Positions 26,642 through 34,650 of a DNA stretch of 64,000 nucleotides are shown piece after piece. The stretch's first letter is position 1. Each line of letters begins with the position of its first letter. The notes under the pieces were generated by a model. That model made no database searches. It saw only the letters and a list, made by a program, of their open reading frames with translations, and had not been told where the DNA came from. Position numbers and translations under genes: made by a program. The stretch is taken from contig JAIUOE010000002.1 in NCBI GenBank assembly GCA_020161395.1, positions 558,001 through 622,000 on the forward strand, in the 5' to 3' direction. This DNA comes from Bacteroidota bacterium. Lineage in GTDB: Bacteria; Bacteroidota; Ignavibacteria; Ignavibacteriales; Ignavibacteriaceae.

Positions 26642-27517
26642 CTATTCGGCTCTTAAAATCTCATCATATTTTGCCAGCCTTGGTGGATCGACACTTTTCA
26701 GCGTTTTAAAGATCGATTTTTCAGGGTAATCCTTCAAATATTCGATAATTTCACCACTTTTTGCATCAAAAAACACTTTTAAGTAGACACTTCTGATATC
26801 GATTTTCGATTTCATCTGCTCAAGTACCTTAATCATCTTGACGATAAGTTCCTGACCCTTCGCTTTGTTTTTTGCAAAAATGTCAATACCTCTGTGGTAC
26901 TCCGAGGTTGCATCGCGAAATGCTCTGTATTTATCATCAAGTATGTTCTGTATAAAATCCGCTTTGCTGTATGCAGCTCCGGCTTCCCATCCTGTCGCTC
27001 TTCTTCCCGCTGCGAGATTAACAACATCGAATGCCTTTTGGAAATATGGTGTGCCCGCGCCCTTCTCCCATGAATCCTGCTCGAGACCAATTATCACATA
27101 TGCGTAAAAATCGAGAAATGAAGTCAATCCGTTAAACAGATTTGCATCGTAATAAATTGTCTGATTTTTTTCATAAACGAATGCCCAGTTCACATCATTT
27201 ACAAGAAGCATCGGTGAAAATTTTTCACTTTTGTAAACTTTTCTCATGCTGGTTACCACTACTTGAGCGGTGTAGTTTGACTCATCAGCTCCTGTATTAA
27301 AGAAAATATTAAAGCTGCATTTAATCCGGTCGTATTCCCAGGGAGATCCGCTAAATTTTGTGGTGTTTAAGTAAGTCTGCACCATTGGTCCAAAATCGGC
27401 GAGTATCTCTCTGTACTTAATCGAAACTTTTTCTGCATTAACATTCACCGTCGCATCCAGTTCCTGACTGAACAGTATGTTGAATGATAAAAAGAATAAA
27501 ACAATCAGCTTCTTCAT
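26642..27517 (-). CDS. DUF4835 family protein (secreted, Bacteroidota-type)
   Basis: 291 residues from ATG 27517 (a further in-frame start at 27559 adds 14 residues lacking signal-peptide character). The signal peptide is MKKLIVLFFLSFNILFSQ. The mature part begins ELDATVNVNAEKV and contains TYLNTTKFSG, IKCSFNIFF and LEQDSWEKGAG. This order matches my memory of the DUF4835 family, which is widespread in Bacteroidota. I recall a database label linking it to type IX secretion (PorD), but could not verify this. It sits between T9SS cargo genes, which is at least compatible. No catalytic motif is seen. A terminator lies directly downstream. Confidence 0.75.
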   Translation of the reverse strand: MKKLIVLFFLSFNILFSQELDATVNVNAEKVSIKYREILADFGPMVQTYLNTTKFSGSPWEYDRIKCSFNIFFNTGADESNYTAQVVVTSMRKVYKSEKFSPMLLVNDVNWAFVYEKNQTIYYDANLFNGLTSFLDFYAYVIIGLEQDSWEKGAGTPYFQKAFDVVNLAAGRRATGWEAGAAYSKADFIQNILDDKYRAFRDATSEYHRGIDIFAKNKAKGQELIVKMIKVLEQMKSKIDIRSVYLKVFFDAKSGEIIEYLKDYPEKSIFKTLKSVDPPRLAKYDEILRAE

Positions 27518-27664
27518 TTTTTGTCCAAATTTCTTATTTCCTGAGTGCAATTTATGCATATCAGTTTTACGGGCAAATTAAAAATATGTTCCTTCCTCTT
27601 TCGTTGCCCGTTACCCCTGTTCTAAATTCCAAAAACACCCCGGAACTCACCGGGAGGAGAATAA

Positions 27665-27925
27665 AACCACAGAGAACACAGAGTACACAGAGGGGAGGAT
27701 TGGAACCACAGAGAACACAGAGGGGTATTGGAACCACAGAGAACACAGAGGGGGTATTGGAACCACAGAGAACACAGAGAACACAGAGGGCAGTATTGGA
27801 ACCACAGAGATTAAAGAGATCGCAGAGAAAGAGTTTAAGGAAAGTATCTCTGTGCTCTCTGTGTGCTCTGTGGTTGATAACAGTTTAACAAAACATTCTC
27901 TGCGCTCTCTGTGGGCTCTGTGGTT
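27665..27925. repeat. AACCACAGAG tandem/inverted repeat cluster
   Basis: AACCACAGAG starts at 27665, 27704, 27732, 27761 and 27800 in forward orientation, each followed by ACACAGAGG-type repeats with TATTGG spacers. Two inverted copies (CTCTGTGGTT) end at about 27875 and 27924. The copies could fold into long hairpins. The cluster fills most of the 418-bp gap between the DUF4835 gene start and the stop of the next T9SS gene. An ORF readable through it (27484-27888) is the repeat translated and is rejected as a gene. Confidence 0.9.
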
Positions 27926-27935
27926 TATTAGTCTT

Positions 27936-30341
27936 TCATTTCATCAAAGCCATTTTAATGGTCAAAGATTTCGTTCTGCCCGAAATTGTGTTTGTACACA
28001 AAACCTGACAGAAATATATCCCTGAAGGTGAATCCCCCATCTCGATATCCTGATCAAAATTGCCGTGTGGGAGGATGCCTCGATTGATCTCTTTTACCAG
28101 TTCTCCCATCGCATTAAATACCCTGATAACAACCTCGTTCTCCTCGGGGAGTGAGAATGAAACCTGTGTACTTGGGTTGAAGGGGTTCGGGTAGTTCTGG
28201 TTGATTGAATAATTCTCAGGAACTTCGCCCAGCAATACTTCCACTTCGTTTGAATACTCGAATTCTCCGTTGTAATCAATCTGTTTCAGTCGGTAGTAAA
28301 GTATTGCCGGGGCTTTTGCTTCAAGATCGTCGTAACCGTAGTATATTCTCCTGGTGGATGTCCCTGATCCCTTTGAAAAAGCAATGGTTTTCCAGTCACC
28401 GTATTTGTAGCGTCTTTCAATCTCGAAGCCCATATTGTTGGTTTCGGTTTCGGTCGTCCACTGAAGTGCAACTTTGTTCCCAAGCGAAACTGCTGAAAAT
28501 CCCGACAATTCAACAGGGGTGTTGCCGCGGTTGGAGGTAACAAACAGGGATCCTTTAGAATCGCCAATAACAATTCCGTCAAAGTGATCGAACAGATACA
28601 TCCACTTGAATGTTTTGTATTGAACCGGTATGCTGAACTCGTTGACCTTCCACATCCATCCGCCGTCGTAGGTAGTGTAAAGTTCATTCGCGGAGAGCAT
28701 AAAGTTAAGTGAATCCTGACACTGTATCTTTTGAGGCGCTGACATTCCCGGGATCACCAATTTTTGGAAACTCATCCCGCCGTCGGTAGTCCGGTAATAA
28801 GCCTCACCCTTATTGCCTATATAACCGTTACTGCCATTGTAAAAATCAATATCATTGGCTATCGTGAGGGGAATATTAAGCCTCACCCACGAATTGCCGT
28901 TATCGGTTGATTTTAGCACTTCTCCATTTACCGCGTATACAGTACCATCATCAAATATCTGAAGATCCTCGTAACGGTATGTACCTGTTGAGGTGTAGCG
29001 GGTTTGCCAGGTGTGTCCATTGTCGGTACTTGTAATTATACTTGTACCTCTACAGAGCCATATCTCCCCGTTCTCTCTAACCCTTACATTCCTTATCAGG
29101 TCCATTCCAAAATCGGCGATTGTATCGATGGTTGAGAAAAGGTCTTCTGTCTTGTAAAGTTTATACATGTCAGTAAAATAAACGGTTGAATCACCGGTGA
29201 TGAAGACTGAGGTCGGGATATCGATCGAGCTGCTTTTCAAAGTCCATTTCTTCCCCTTGTCCCGTGAAATATATACCCTTCCACCGTAAGTATTGGCGAC
29301 CACGAGTCCCGCCCCGGTAAAATCCGCTGCCATGAATTGAGAAAACGCCGCATCGAGCCTGAGATCCCAAGGAGTGGAGATATCCGGATTTGAAACAACA
29401 AAATTGACTCCCTTGCCGGTTGCGTAAACCCTGCCGTTCAGCACCTTAAAGTCGCTGTACTCTTTCTGATTCTCCGGTGCGTTCCCCCTGCTCCAGGTTA
29501 AACCTTTGTCAGTAGTGTACAGAATTCCTTTATATGGAAGAACCATTACAGTATTTGGATTAACGAATTTTATTTTCGTTGGAAATCCCTCAACAGTCGA
29601 ACCATGGTCTTTCACTGCCCAAGAGGTTCCACCGTCTGAAGAGATGGCGGTTTGAACGATATGCGAATTGTAGTAGGGAGGGATTGAGTAATATCTGAAA
29701 CCACCGAGGACAATATTGTTACCCAGAATGTCAACAGATCTGACATTTGTAATTCCTGCCGGGGTTGGGAATACGGTAAATGTGGCACCACCATCAGTGG
29801 TTCTATAGACACTGTTGCCAAATACCCATCCATTATTTACATCATCGAACTGTATTCCGTAGATGTCGTTAAAAGTTGTATCAAGGGTTCTCCAATCTAC
29901 CCCTCCATTTGTGGTTTTCAGAAGCCTGTGTTGATTACCGGAGGTGGTTTGTTGATCCACAAAGAGATAACCCGTTTCCGGAGTTACAAAATTATGGCTC
30001 GATATTCTGATAACCCCTGCGGGTAAATTAACTTCTGACCATGAAGCACCTCCATCAGTCGTTTTATGGAGTGTACTAAAATCTACTGTAAAAATATTTA
30101 ATGTATCAACGAAATAGACTGGAATTCTAAGGTTTGAAGGCATATTATGTTTGATCTGCCAGGTCCTTCCTCCGTCATGGCTTCTGACAATGCATGGTCC
30201 GTCGAAACCCGCCAATACATTCATTGAGTCTATCATATAAATGCTGTACAACGAACCACTCATAGGGCTTACATCAACAGCATTCCATTGAGCAAAGATA
30301 GAAAGATTAAAAACCAAAAAAATAATTGATATTTGTTTCAT
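27936..30341 (-). CDS. T9SS-secreted YCF48/BNR propeller protein, paralogue A
   Basis: 801 residues from ATG 30341 (an ATG at 30371 adds ten non-signal residues). The signal peptide is MKQISIIFLVFNLSIFAQ. Asp-box units (RSHDGGRTW, KTTDGGASW, KTTNGGVDW, RTTDGGATF) run through about residue 600 and imply one or two beta-propellers. PVELSGFSAVSLGNKVALQW starts a fibronectin-like domain, and the end is a T9SS sorting domain (NQNYPNPFNPST) closing with SLTIKMALMK. The last 200 or so residues are nearly identical to those of the paralogues at 32192 and 34651, while the propeller parts are much more divergent. The start is preceded by AGGGAATTTTATT, shared with the paralogue at 37071. Function on the surface is unknown. 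Confidence 0.88.
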   Translation of the reverse strand: MKQISIIFLVFNLSIFAQWNAVDVSPMSGSLYSIYMIDSMNVLAGFDGPCIVRSHDGGRTWQIKHNMPSNLRIPVYFVDTLNIFTVDFSTLHKTTDGGASWSEVNLPAGVIRISSHNFVTPETGYLFVDQQTTSGNQHRLLKTTNGGVDWRTLDTTFNDIYGIQFDDVNNGWVFGNSVYRTTDGGATFTVFPTPAGITNVRSVDILGNNIVLGGFRYYSIPPYYNSHIVQTAISSDGGTSWAVKDHGSTVEGFPTKIKFVNPNTVMVLPYKGILYTTDKGLTWSRGNAPENQKEYSDFKVLNGRVYATGKGVNFVVSNPDISTPWDLRLDAAFSQFMAADFTGAGLVVANTYGGRVYISRDKGKKWTLKSSSIDIPTSVFITGDSTVYFTDMYKLYKTEDLFSTIDTIADFGMDLIRNVRVRENGEIWLCRGTSIITSTDNGHTWQTRYTSTGTYRYEDLQIFDDGTVYAVNGEVLKSTDNGNSWVRLNIPLTIANDIDFYNGSNGYIGNKGEAYYRTTDGGMSFQKLVIPGMSAPQKIQCQDSLNFMLSANELYTTYDGGWMWKVNEFSIPVQYKTFKWMYLFDHFDGIVIGDSKGSLFVTSNRGNTPVELSGFSAVSLGNKVALQWTTETETNNMGFEIERRYKYGDWKTIAFSKGSGTSTRRIYYGYDDLEAKAPAILYYRLKQIDYNGEFEYSNEVEVLLGEVPENYSINQNYPNPFNPSTQVSFSLPEENEVVIRVFNAMGELVKEINRGILPHGNFDQDIEMGDSPSGIYFCQVLCTNTISGRTKSLTIKMALMK

Positions 30342-30444
30342 AATAAAATTCCCTATTAGTTTCTTAAACATATGAAAAAAATGAAAAAAAAAAAAAAATC
30401 GGGAGTGATTAGTCGGATAGCAAGGACTCGTTACATGGACGGCT

Positions 30445-30463
30445 TACTTACCCGGCAGGCGGG
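30445..30463 (+). repeat. 19-bp repeat, copy 1 (TACTTACCCGGCAGG core)
   Basis: Matches 37213-37231 at 18 of 19 positions on the same strand. It contains the stop codon of the truncated paralogue. Confidence 0.6.
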
Positions 30464-30696
30464 ATATTCTGAGAATAAATCCACGATCTCCCCCCGTCAC
30501 TGCTCCTTATGATTGCTGATTTACCATTATCATCATAGTACCGCCGAAACACCGCAGAAATATTCGATGAGTCTTCCAAGTTGAAATCATAAATTGCCCC
30601 ATACAAGGGTAATAAATCGACTTTGGTCCACTGCGAGAATAAAACCGAATTAAACACTAAAAGTATGATAAACAATCTTTTCATAATGATTTTCAT
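30448..30696 (-). pseudogene. Truncated N-terminal copy of the YCF48/BNR T9SS paralogues
   Basis: An 82-codon ORF begins like its neighbours: signal peptide MKRLFIILLVFNSVLFSQ (from ATG 30684), then SQWTKVDLLPLYGAIYDF and one Asp-box (RSSDGGRSW). It ends at a TAA after NIPPAG, where the full paralogues run on for over 700 residues. No continuation is seen in any frame in the 100 bp that follow, only a 15-base A-run (30384-30398) and low-complexity DNA. With signal peptide but no sorting domain it is probably a dead remnant rather than a short secreted protein. The stop codon sits inside a 19-bp sequence repeated at 37213. Confidence 0.75.
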
Positions 30697-30755
30697 TTTT
30701 TACTCTCAAGAAAAGTTTTTTAACCTGATACATTATGTACAATTTCATCAGGAGG

Positions 30756-32042
30756 CTATTTGGTTACTAATATTTTTATATGCTCTGTACCGGATTTTGT
30801 TGTTAATCTAAAAACATACACACCGGAAGTAAGCCCCGCGGTAACAAATTTTATTGAATTTTCGCCGACTGGGAAGTTATCATCAAGAATGTCGGCTACG
30901 GGTCTGCCAAGGATGTCATAAAGTGTCCCTTTAGCATGACCGGCAGATGGCATATTAAATCGTATTGTCGCAGATTGGTTTCCCAAATTGTTGTTCAGAG
31001 ATACCGGATTAGGAAATGACTTCAGATCTATCGAGACCGGGATTTGGGGATCATCCTCTATTAATCCAACGCTTGGGTCGTAACTTAAGGTGTTAAAGCC
31101 AATCGATGATGGCTGGGAGGCTAATTTTGGTCTGTAAAATTTATCGCGCAAAGTAAATCTGTATTTAAACTTGTATCCTGCTTTCATTTTTGTGCTATCG
31201 AGATTCACAGTAATGTTTGTTTTAGGCTTATCGGCAGATACTTTCTCAACCACTGTTGTAGTAGAATCTACTCCGTTTGTATAGAAATAACGAATGAAGA
31301 GTGAATCGTTAAAATTTATTCCGGGTATAGAATTTGAAAGTTGAGAGTTCAGGTCATGATTGGTGTTAACAGAAAAGGTTTTTACAAATTCCGCGGTCGT
31401 AATCTCAGGAGAAAATGAGATTCTCGGAATCCAATTTGTTGTATTGTATATTGTATCACCATTTTGGTTGAAACGAATCTGATCGAATGAGGAAAAACTC
31501 TCACTATCTCCACCGGTGTGTGATTGCCAACCGCTACGATGAAATGTAAAACCTCGACCTCTTTCAACAGTAAATGCTTCTTCGCTGCTTCCTGAGATTG
31601 TAATCTCACCAAAACTGTAGTGTCTCAGAGAATCTGTGCCCCAGACAGTAATTTCAACAGGGGAAGATCCACCCACATATCCTAAAAAAGTTTGATAGGG
31701 AGGGATGTTAAAATCTAACATCATATATTTATTACCATCTTTGAGATAATATAACTTGTTGTTTTCTTCATCCATCCCAAAGTACCAGCTTCGTGAAACG
31801 AAATAACCCTTATAGAATTTTATACCATCATGAATCACCATTGAATCAACTGATGCTTCATGTATGGATTTAACAGATGTGTAAAGTCCACCTGACCAAG
31901 AATTTAATTCTTTAATGTACTTATCCTTGTCTTGAAGGTTCATCACAAAAAATGGAGTGGTTTGAGCATAGATATTCAAAAAGGGAACCAGCAATAATGT
32001 AAATGTGCTGATTAACAGGTGGAGTAATACTTTTCTTTTCAT
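30756..32042 (-). CDS. T9SS-sorted secreted protein of unknown function
   Basis: 428 residues with a signal peptide (basic MKRK, hydrophobic core, NIYAQ). Residues about 27-330 are rich in beta-strand-like sequence with no Asp-boxes and no catalytic motif I can recognise. GYFVSRSWYFGMDEENNKLY and RGFTFHRSGWQSHTGG are distinctive. The last 85 residues form a T9SS sorting domain (SFPNPVS, LYDILGRPV, GVYVFRLTTKSG). It is unrelated to the flanking paralogues and lies between the truncated copy and paralogue B, all on the minus strand. It is probably a surface or secreted protein. Confidence 0.8.
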   Translation of the reverse strand: MKRKVLLHLLISTFTLLLVPFLNIYAQTTPFFVMNLQDKDKYIKELNSWSGGLYTSVKSIHEASVDSMVIHDGIKFYKGYFVSRSWYFGMDEENNKLYYLKDGNKYMMLDFNIPPYQTFLGYVGGSSPVEITVWGTDSLRHYSFGEITISGSSEEAFTVERGRGFTFHRSGWQSHTGGDSESFSSFDQIRFNQNGDTIYNTTNWIPRISFSPEITTAEFVKTFSVNTNHDLNSQLSNSIPGINFNDSLFIRYFYTNGVDSTTTVVEKVSADKPKTNITVNLDSTKMKAGYKFKYRFTLRDKFYRPKLASQPSSIGFNTLSYDPSVGLIEDDPQIPVSIDLKSFPNPVSLNNNLGNQSATIRFNMPSAGHAKGTLYDILGRPVADILDDNFPVGENSIKFVTAGLTSGVYVFRLTTKSGTEHIKILVTK

Positions 32043-32065
32043 CTTTTTTATTCTCGTTTATTTAA

Positions 32066-32183
32066 CCTCAGAGCACACAGAGATTGTATCGGGACGCAGA
32101 TTCACGCAGATTCAACGGATGAACGCAGAGCGAATTTGAATACCCAAAACCTTCTCTGTGTGCTCTGCGTGCTCTGTGGTTGT
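32066..32183. repeat. CAGAGCACACAGAG inverted-repeat cluster
   Basis: CAGAGCACACAGAGA at about 32066-32080 is an inverted partner of TCTCTGTGTGCTCTG at about 32153-32167. A CTCTGTGGTT end lies at about 32174-32183, and degenerate ACGCAGATTCACGCAG units lie between. It fills the gap between the T9SS gene at 30756-32042 and the stop of paralogue B. Confidence 0.8.
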
Positions 32184-32191
32184 TATTTCAT

Positions 32192-34624
32192 TTATTTCAA
32201 CAAAGCCATTTTAACCGTAAGTGATTTTGTTCTGCCGGAAATTGTATTTGTACACAAAACCTGACAGAAGTAGATACCTGAGGATTCAGTTCCCATATCG
32301 ATATCCTGTTCAAAATATCCATGACTTAGAACCCCTCTATCAATCTCCTTTACCTGTTCCCCCATAGCGTTAAAAACTTTTATCACAACTCTATTTTCTT
32401 CGGGAAGTGAAAAAGTCACCTTTGTTGAAGGATTGAAAGGATTGGGATAGTTCTGTTGAATTGAATAATTCTCAGGTACTTCGCCCAGCAATACTTCCAC
32501 TTCGTTTGAATACTCGAATTCTCCGTTATAATCGATCTGCTTGAGGCGGTAGTATAGTATTGCAGGGGCTTTTGCTTCAAGGTCGTCGTAACCGTAGTAT
32601 ATTCTCCTGGTGGAAGTCCCTGATCCCTTTGAGAAAGCAATGGTTTTCCAGTCACCGTGTTTGTAGCGTCTTTCTATCTCGAAGCCCATGTTGTTAGTTT
32701 CCGTTTCGGTAGTCCATTGAAGAACCACTTTGTTTCCGAAGGGGAGTGCTGAGAACAATGAGAGTTCAACAGGTGTGTTGCCGCGATTGCGGGTTTTCCA
32801 TATTCCGGATCCCCCGGAATTAACTATTGTGACACCAATTCCTTCAAATAAATCATACATTCCCATCCATGAAAATTTGCTACTGTATGTAGGCAGGAAT
32901 TCGTTTACTTTCCATGAAAAACCACCATCATAAGTTGAGTATAGTTTATTCGCACTAACATATATGCTAAGTGAATCTTTCATATAGATATAGGATGCGT
33001 TTCCCATTCCCGGGATGATCATTTCCGAAATCGTCGCTCCACCATCAGTCGTTTTATAAATTTTACTGTTAGAGGTTAAGAAGATGCCAAAATTGCTGTT
33101 AATGAAAATAATTTCCCGAAGGGTTAAACCAAGATTACTGAGTTGGTTCCAGGTGTTTCCATTGTCTGTGGTTTTATAAAGTGAAACATTACAAGCATAG
33201 CCTGTTCCGTCTTCGAACATGATTACTTGATCGAAGTTAATTCCTGAGACTGACAACTTTGTGTCCCAATTCCTGCCACCGTTGCTACTTGATAAGATAG
33301 TGGTTCCAGATGCAATCCAAATGGTGCCGTCTTCTTGGGTATATATATCATAGATCTTGCCTGTTGGTGATTGTGAAATAGAGTCCATAGTCAAGCAAAG
33401 GTCTTCAGATTTAGAGAAGACTTTATCGCTTGCCAGATAGACAAGGGAATCATTCACTATACTAATTTTTGTAGCTTTTCCTTTTTGCATTCTTCTTGTA
33501 GCCCAGTGGTTCCCCCGATCGGTAGAAACATAAAGCCTGCCACCTTCATCAGCAATTATCGCATAACCCGGATCGAGAAATGCAGCAGCAGAGTGATTTA
33601 AAAAAGTCTGGTCTGTTCTTATTTCCCATGGTTCATTGATATTGGGTCGGGAAACGACAAAAAATATTCCGTCTCCGAGGAGATAAACGCGATTTTCAAA
33701 AATTTTGACATCTTTATATTGGCGAGATACTCCAATCTGCGACACATATCGCCATGTAACTCCGGTATCTGTAGTATATAATAGTCCGTTTTCAAATTGG
33801 AGTGGGGATATCGCGGTTGTGGGATTTAAAAATTTAATATTAAAGGGAATACCTGCGAAATTAACCTCACCTAAGTCTTTGAATATCCATGTCAAACCTT
33901 TGTTTGTAGATGTTGCTAACAATGGGGCATAGTAACCTCGCCAAGGGTCAACCTGAATCCAACGGGCACTTCCCACAACCAGGATACTATCACTAATCTC
34001 ATCAATGGTTTTTGGGGAAGAGATTCCTGGCGGATTGTACATGTTGGTGAAGGTAATTCCTCCGTCAGTTGTGTGGTGGATTTCTCCAGATGCAAAAACC
34101 CATCCTTTAAGAGCGTTTTTAAAATAAAACCCGCCAATATACTGCGCCGAGTCAATAATATTCCAGTTCACTCCCTTGTCAGTGGATTTTAACAAATAAT
34201 AAACCACAGCTTCACCAGAACCATAATCGACAGAAGCATAAACGGTTGTGCTGCTGAGGAATTGGATTTTCTTCAAGTTTTGATATTGGGTTGGGAGATT
34301 GATCTCCGACCATGTTGACCCACCATCAGATGTAAAAATCATTTGGCTCGGGGAATTCAATCTGGCGAAAATATGGTTCTCATCAATAACAGATGCTTCT
34401 GTCAAACTGAGTATAGGGATTTGTTGTGCACGAAACCAGTTTCTACCCCCATCAGTGGTTTTTATTACATAACAACTATCGTCCGAATAGGCTGCAGTAA
34501 AATTCAATGAGTCGGTCATATGGAAGCTAAATACCTGCCCACTCAATGGGTTGATTACTACACTTTCCCACTGCGAAAGCAGCAGGGAATTTATAGCAAA
34601 CAGAAAAATTATCAATCGTTTCAT
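32192..34624 (-). CDS. T9SS-secreted YCF48/BNR propeller protein, paralogue B
   Basis: 810 residues. The signal peptide is MKRLIIFLFAINSLLLSQ. Asp-box units (KTTDGGRNW, TSDGGSTW, HTTDGGITF, KTTDNGNTW) fill residues about 20-610. PVELSLFSALPFGNKVVLQW leads into the fibronectin-like segment and the T9SS sorting domain (QQNYPNPFNPST) that ends SLTVKMALLK. The protein differs from paralogue A over the propeller but matches it almost residue for residue over the last 200. GAAGGA about nine bases before the ATG serves as Shine-Dalgarno. It ends eight bases past a CACAGAG repeat cluster and starts 26 bp after the stop of paralogue C, so B and C are probably co-transcribed. Confidence 0.88.
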   Translation of the reverse strand: MKRLIIFLFAINSLLLSQWESVVINPLSGQVFSFHMTDSLNFTAAYSDDSCYVIKTTDGGRNWFRAQQIPILSLTEASVIDENHIFARLNSPSQMIFTSDGGSTWSEINLPTQYQNLKKIQFLSSTTVYASVDYGSGEAVVYYLLKSTDKGVNWNIIDSAQYIGGFYFKNALKGWVFASGEIHHTTDGGITFTNMYNPPGISSPKTIDEISDSILVVGSARWIQVDPWRGYYAPLLATSTNKGLTWIFKDLGEVNFAGIPFNIKFLNPTTAISPLQFENGLLYTTDTGVTWRYVSQIGVSRQYKDVKIFENRVYLLGDGIFFVVSRPNINEPWEIRTDQTFLNHSAAAFLDPGYAIIADEGGRLYVSTDRGNHWATRRMQKGKATKISIVNDSLVYLASDKVFSKSEDLCLTMDSISQSPTGKIYDIYTQEDGTIWIASGTTILSSSNGGRNWDTKLSVSGINFDQVIMFEDGTGYACNVSLYKTTDNGNTWNQLSNLGLTLREIIFINSNFGIFLTSNSKIYKTTDGGATISEMIIPGMGNASYIYMKDSLSIYVSANKLYSTYDGGFSWKVNEFLPTYSSKFSWMGMYDLFEGIGVTIVNSGGSGIWKTRNRGNTPVELSLFSALPFGNKVVLQWTTETETNNMGFEIERRYKHGDWKTIAFSKGSGTSTRRIYYGYDDLEAKAPAILYYRLKQIDYNGEFEYSNEVEVLLGEVPENYSIQQNYPNPFNPSTKVTFSLPEENRVVIKVFNAMGEQVKEIDRGVLSHGYFEQDIDMGTESSGIYFCQVLCTNTISGRTKSLTVKMALLK

Positions 34625-34650
34625 TTTTATTTTTCCTTCGAAAATTATGT

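Noticed and set aside
27484-27888. 134-codon plus-strand ORF (PQRTQRTQRG, TENTEG)
   Set aside because: It is the CACAGAG repeat read in frame; it also runs through the start region of the DUF4835 gene on the other strand.
27665-27925. CRISPR array
   Set aside because: Repeat units are short, degenerate and unevenly spaced (28-39 bp), the spacers are near-identical, inverted copies are present and there are no cas genes.
30724-30752. CCTGAT/ATCAGG hairpin downstream of the 30756-32042 gene
   Set aside because: Only a 6-bp stem and no U-tract on the relevant strand; too weak to call a terminator.
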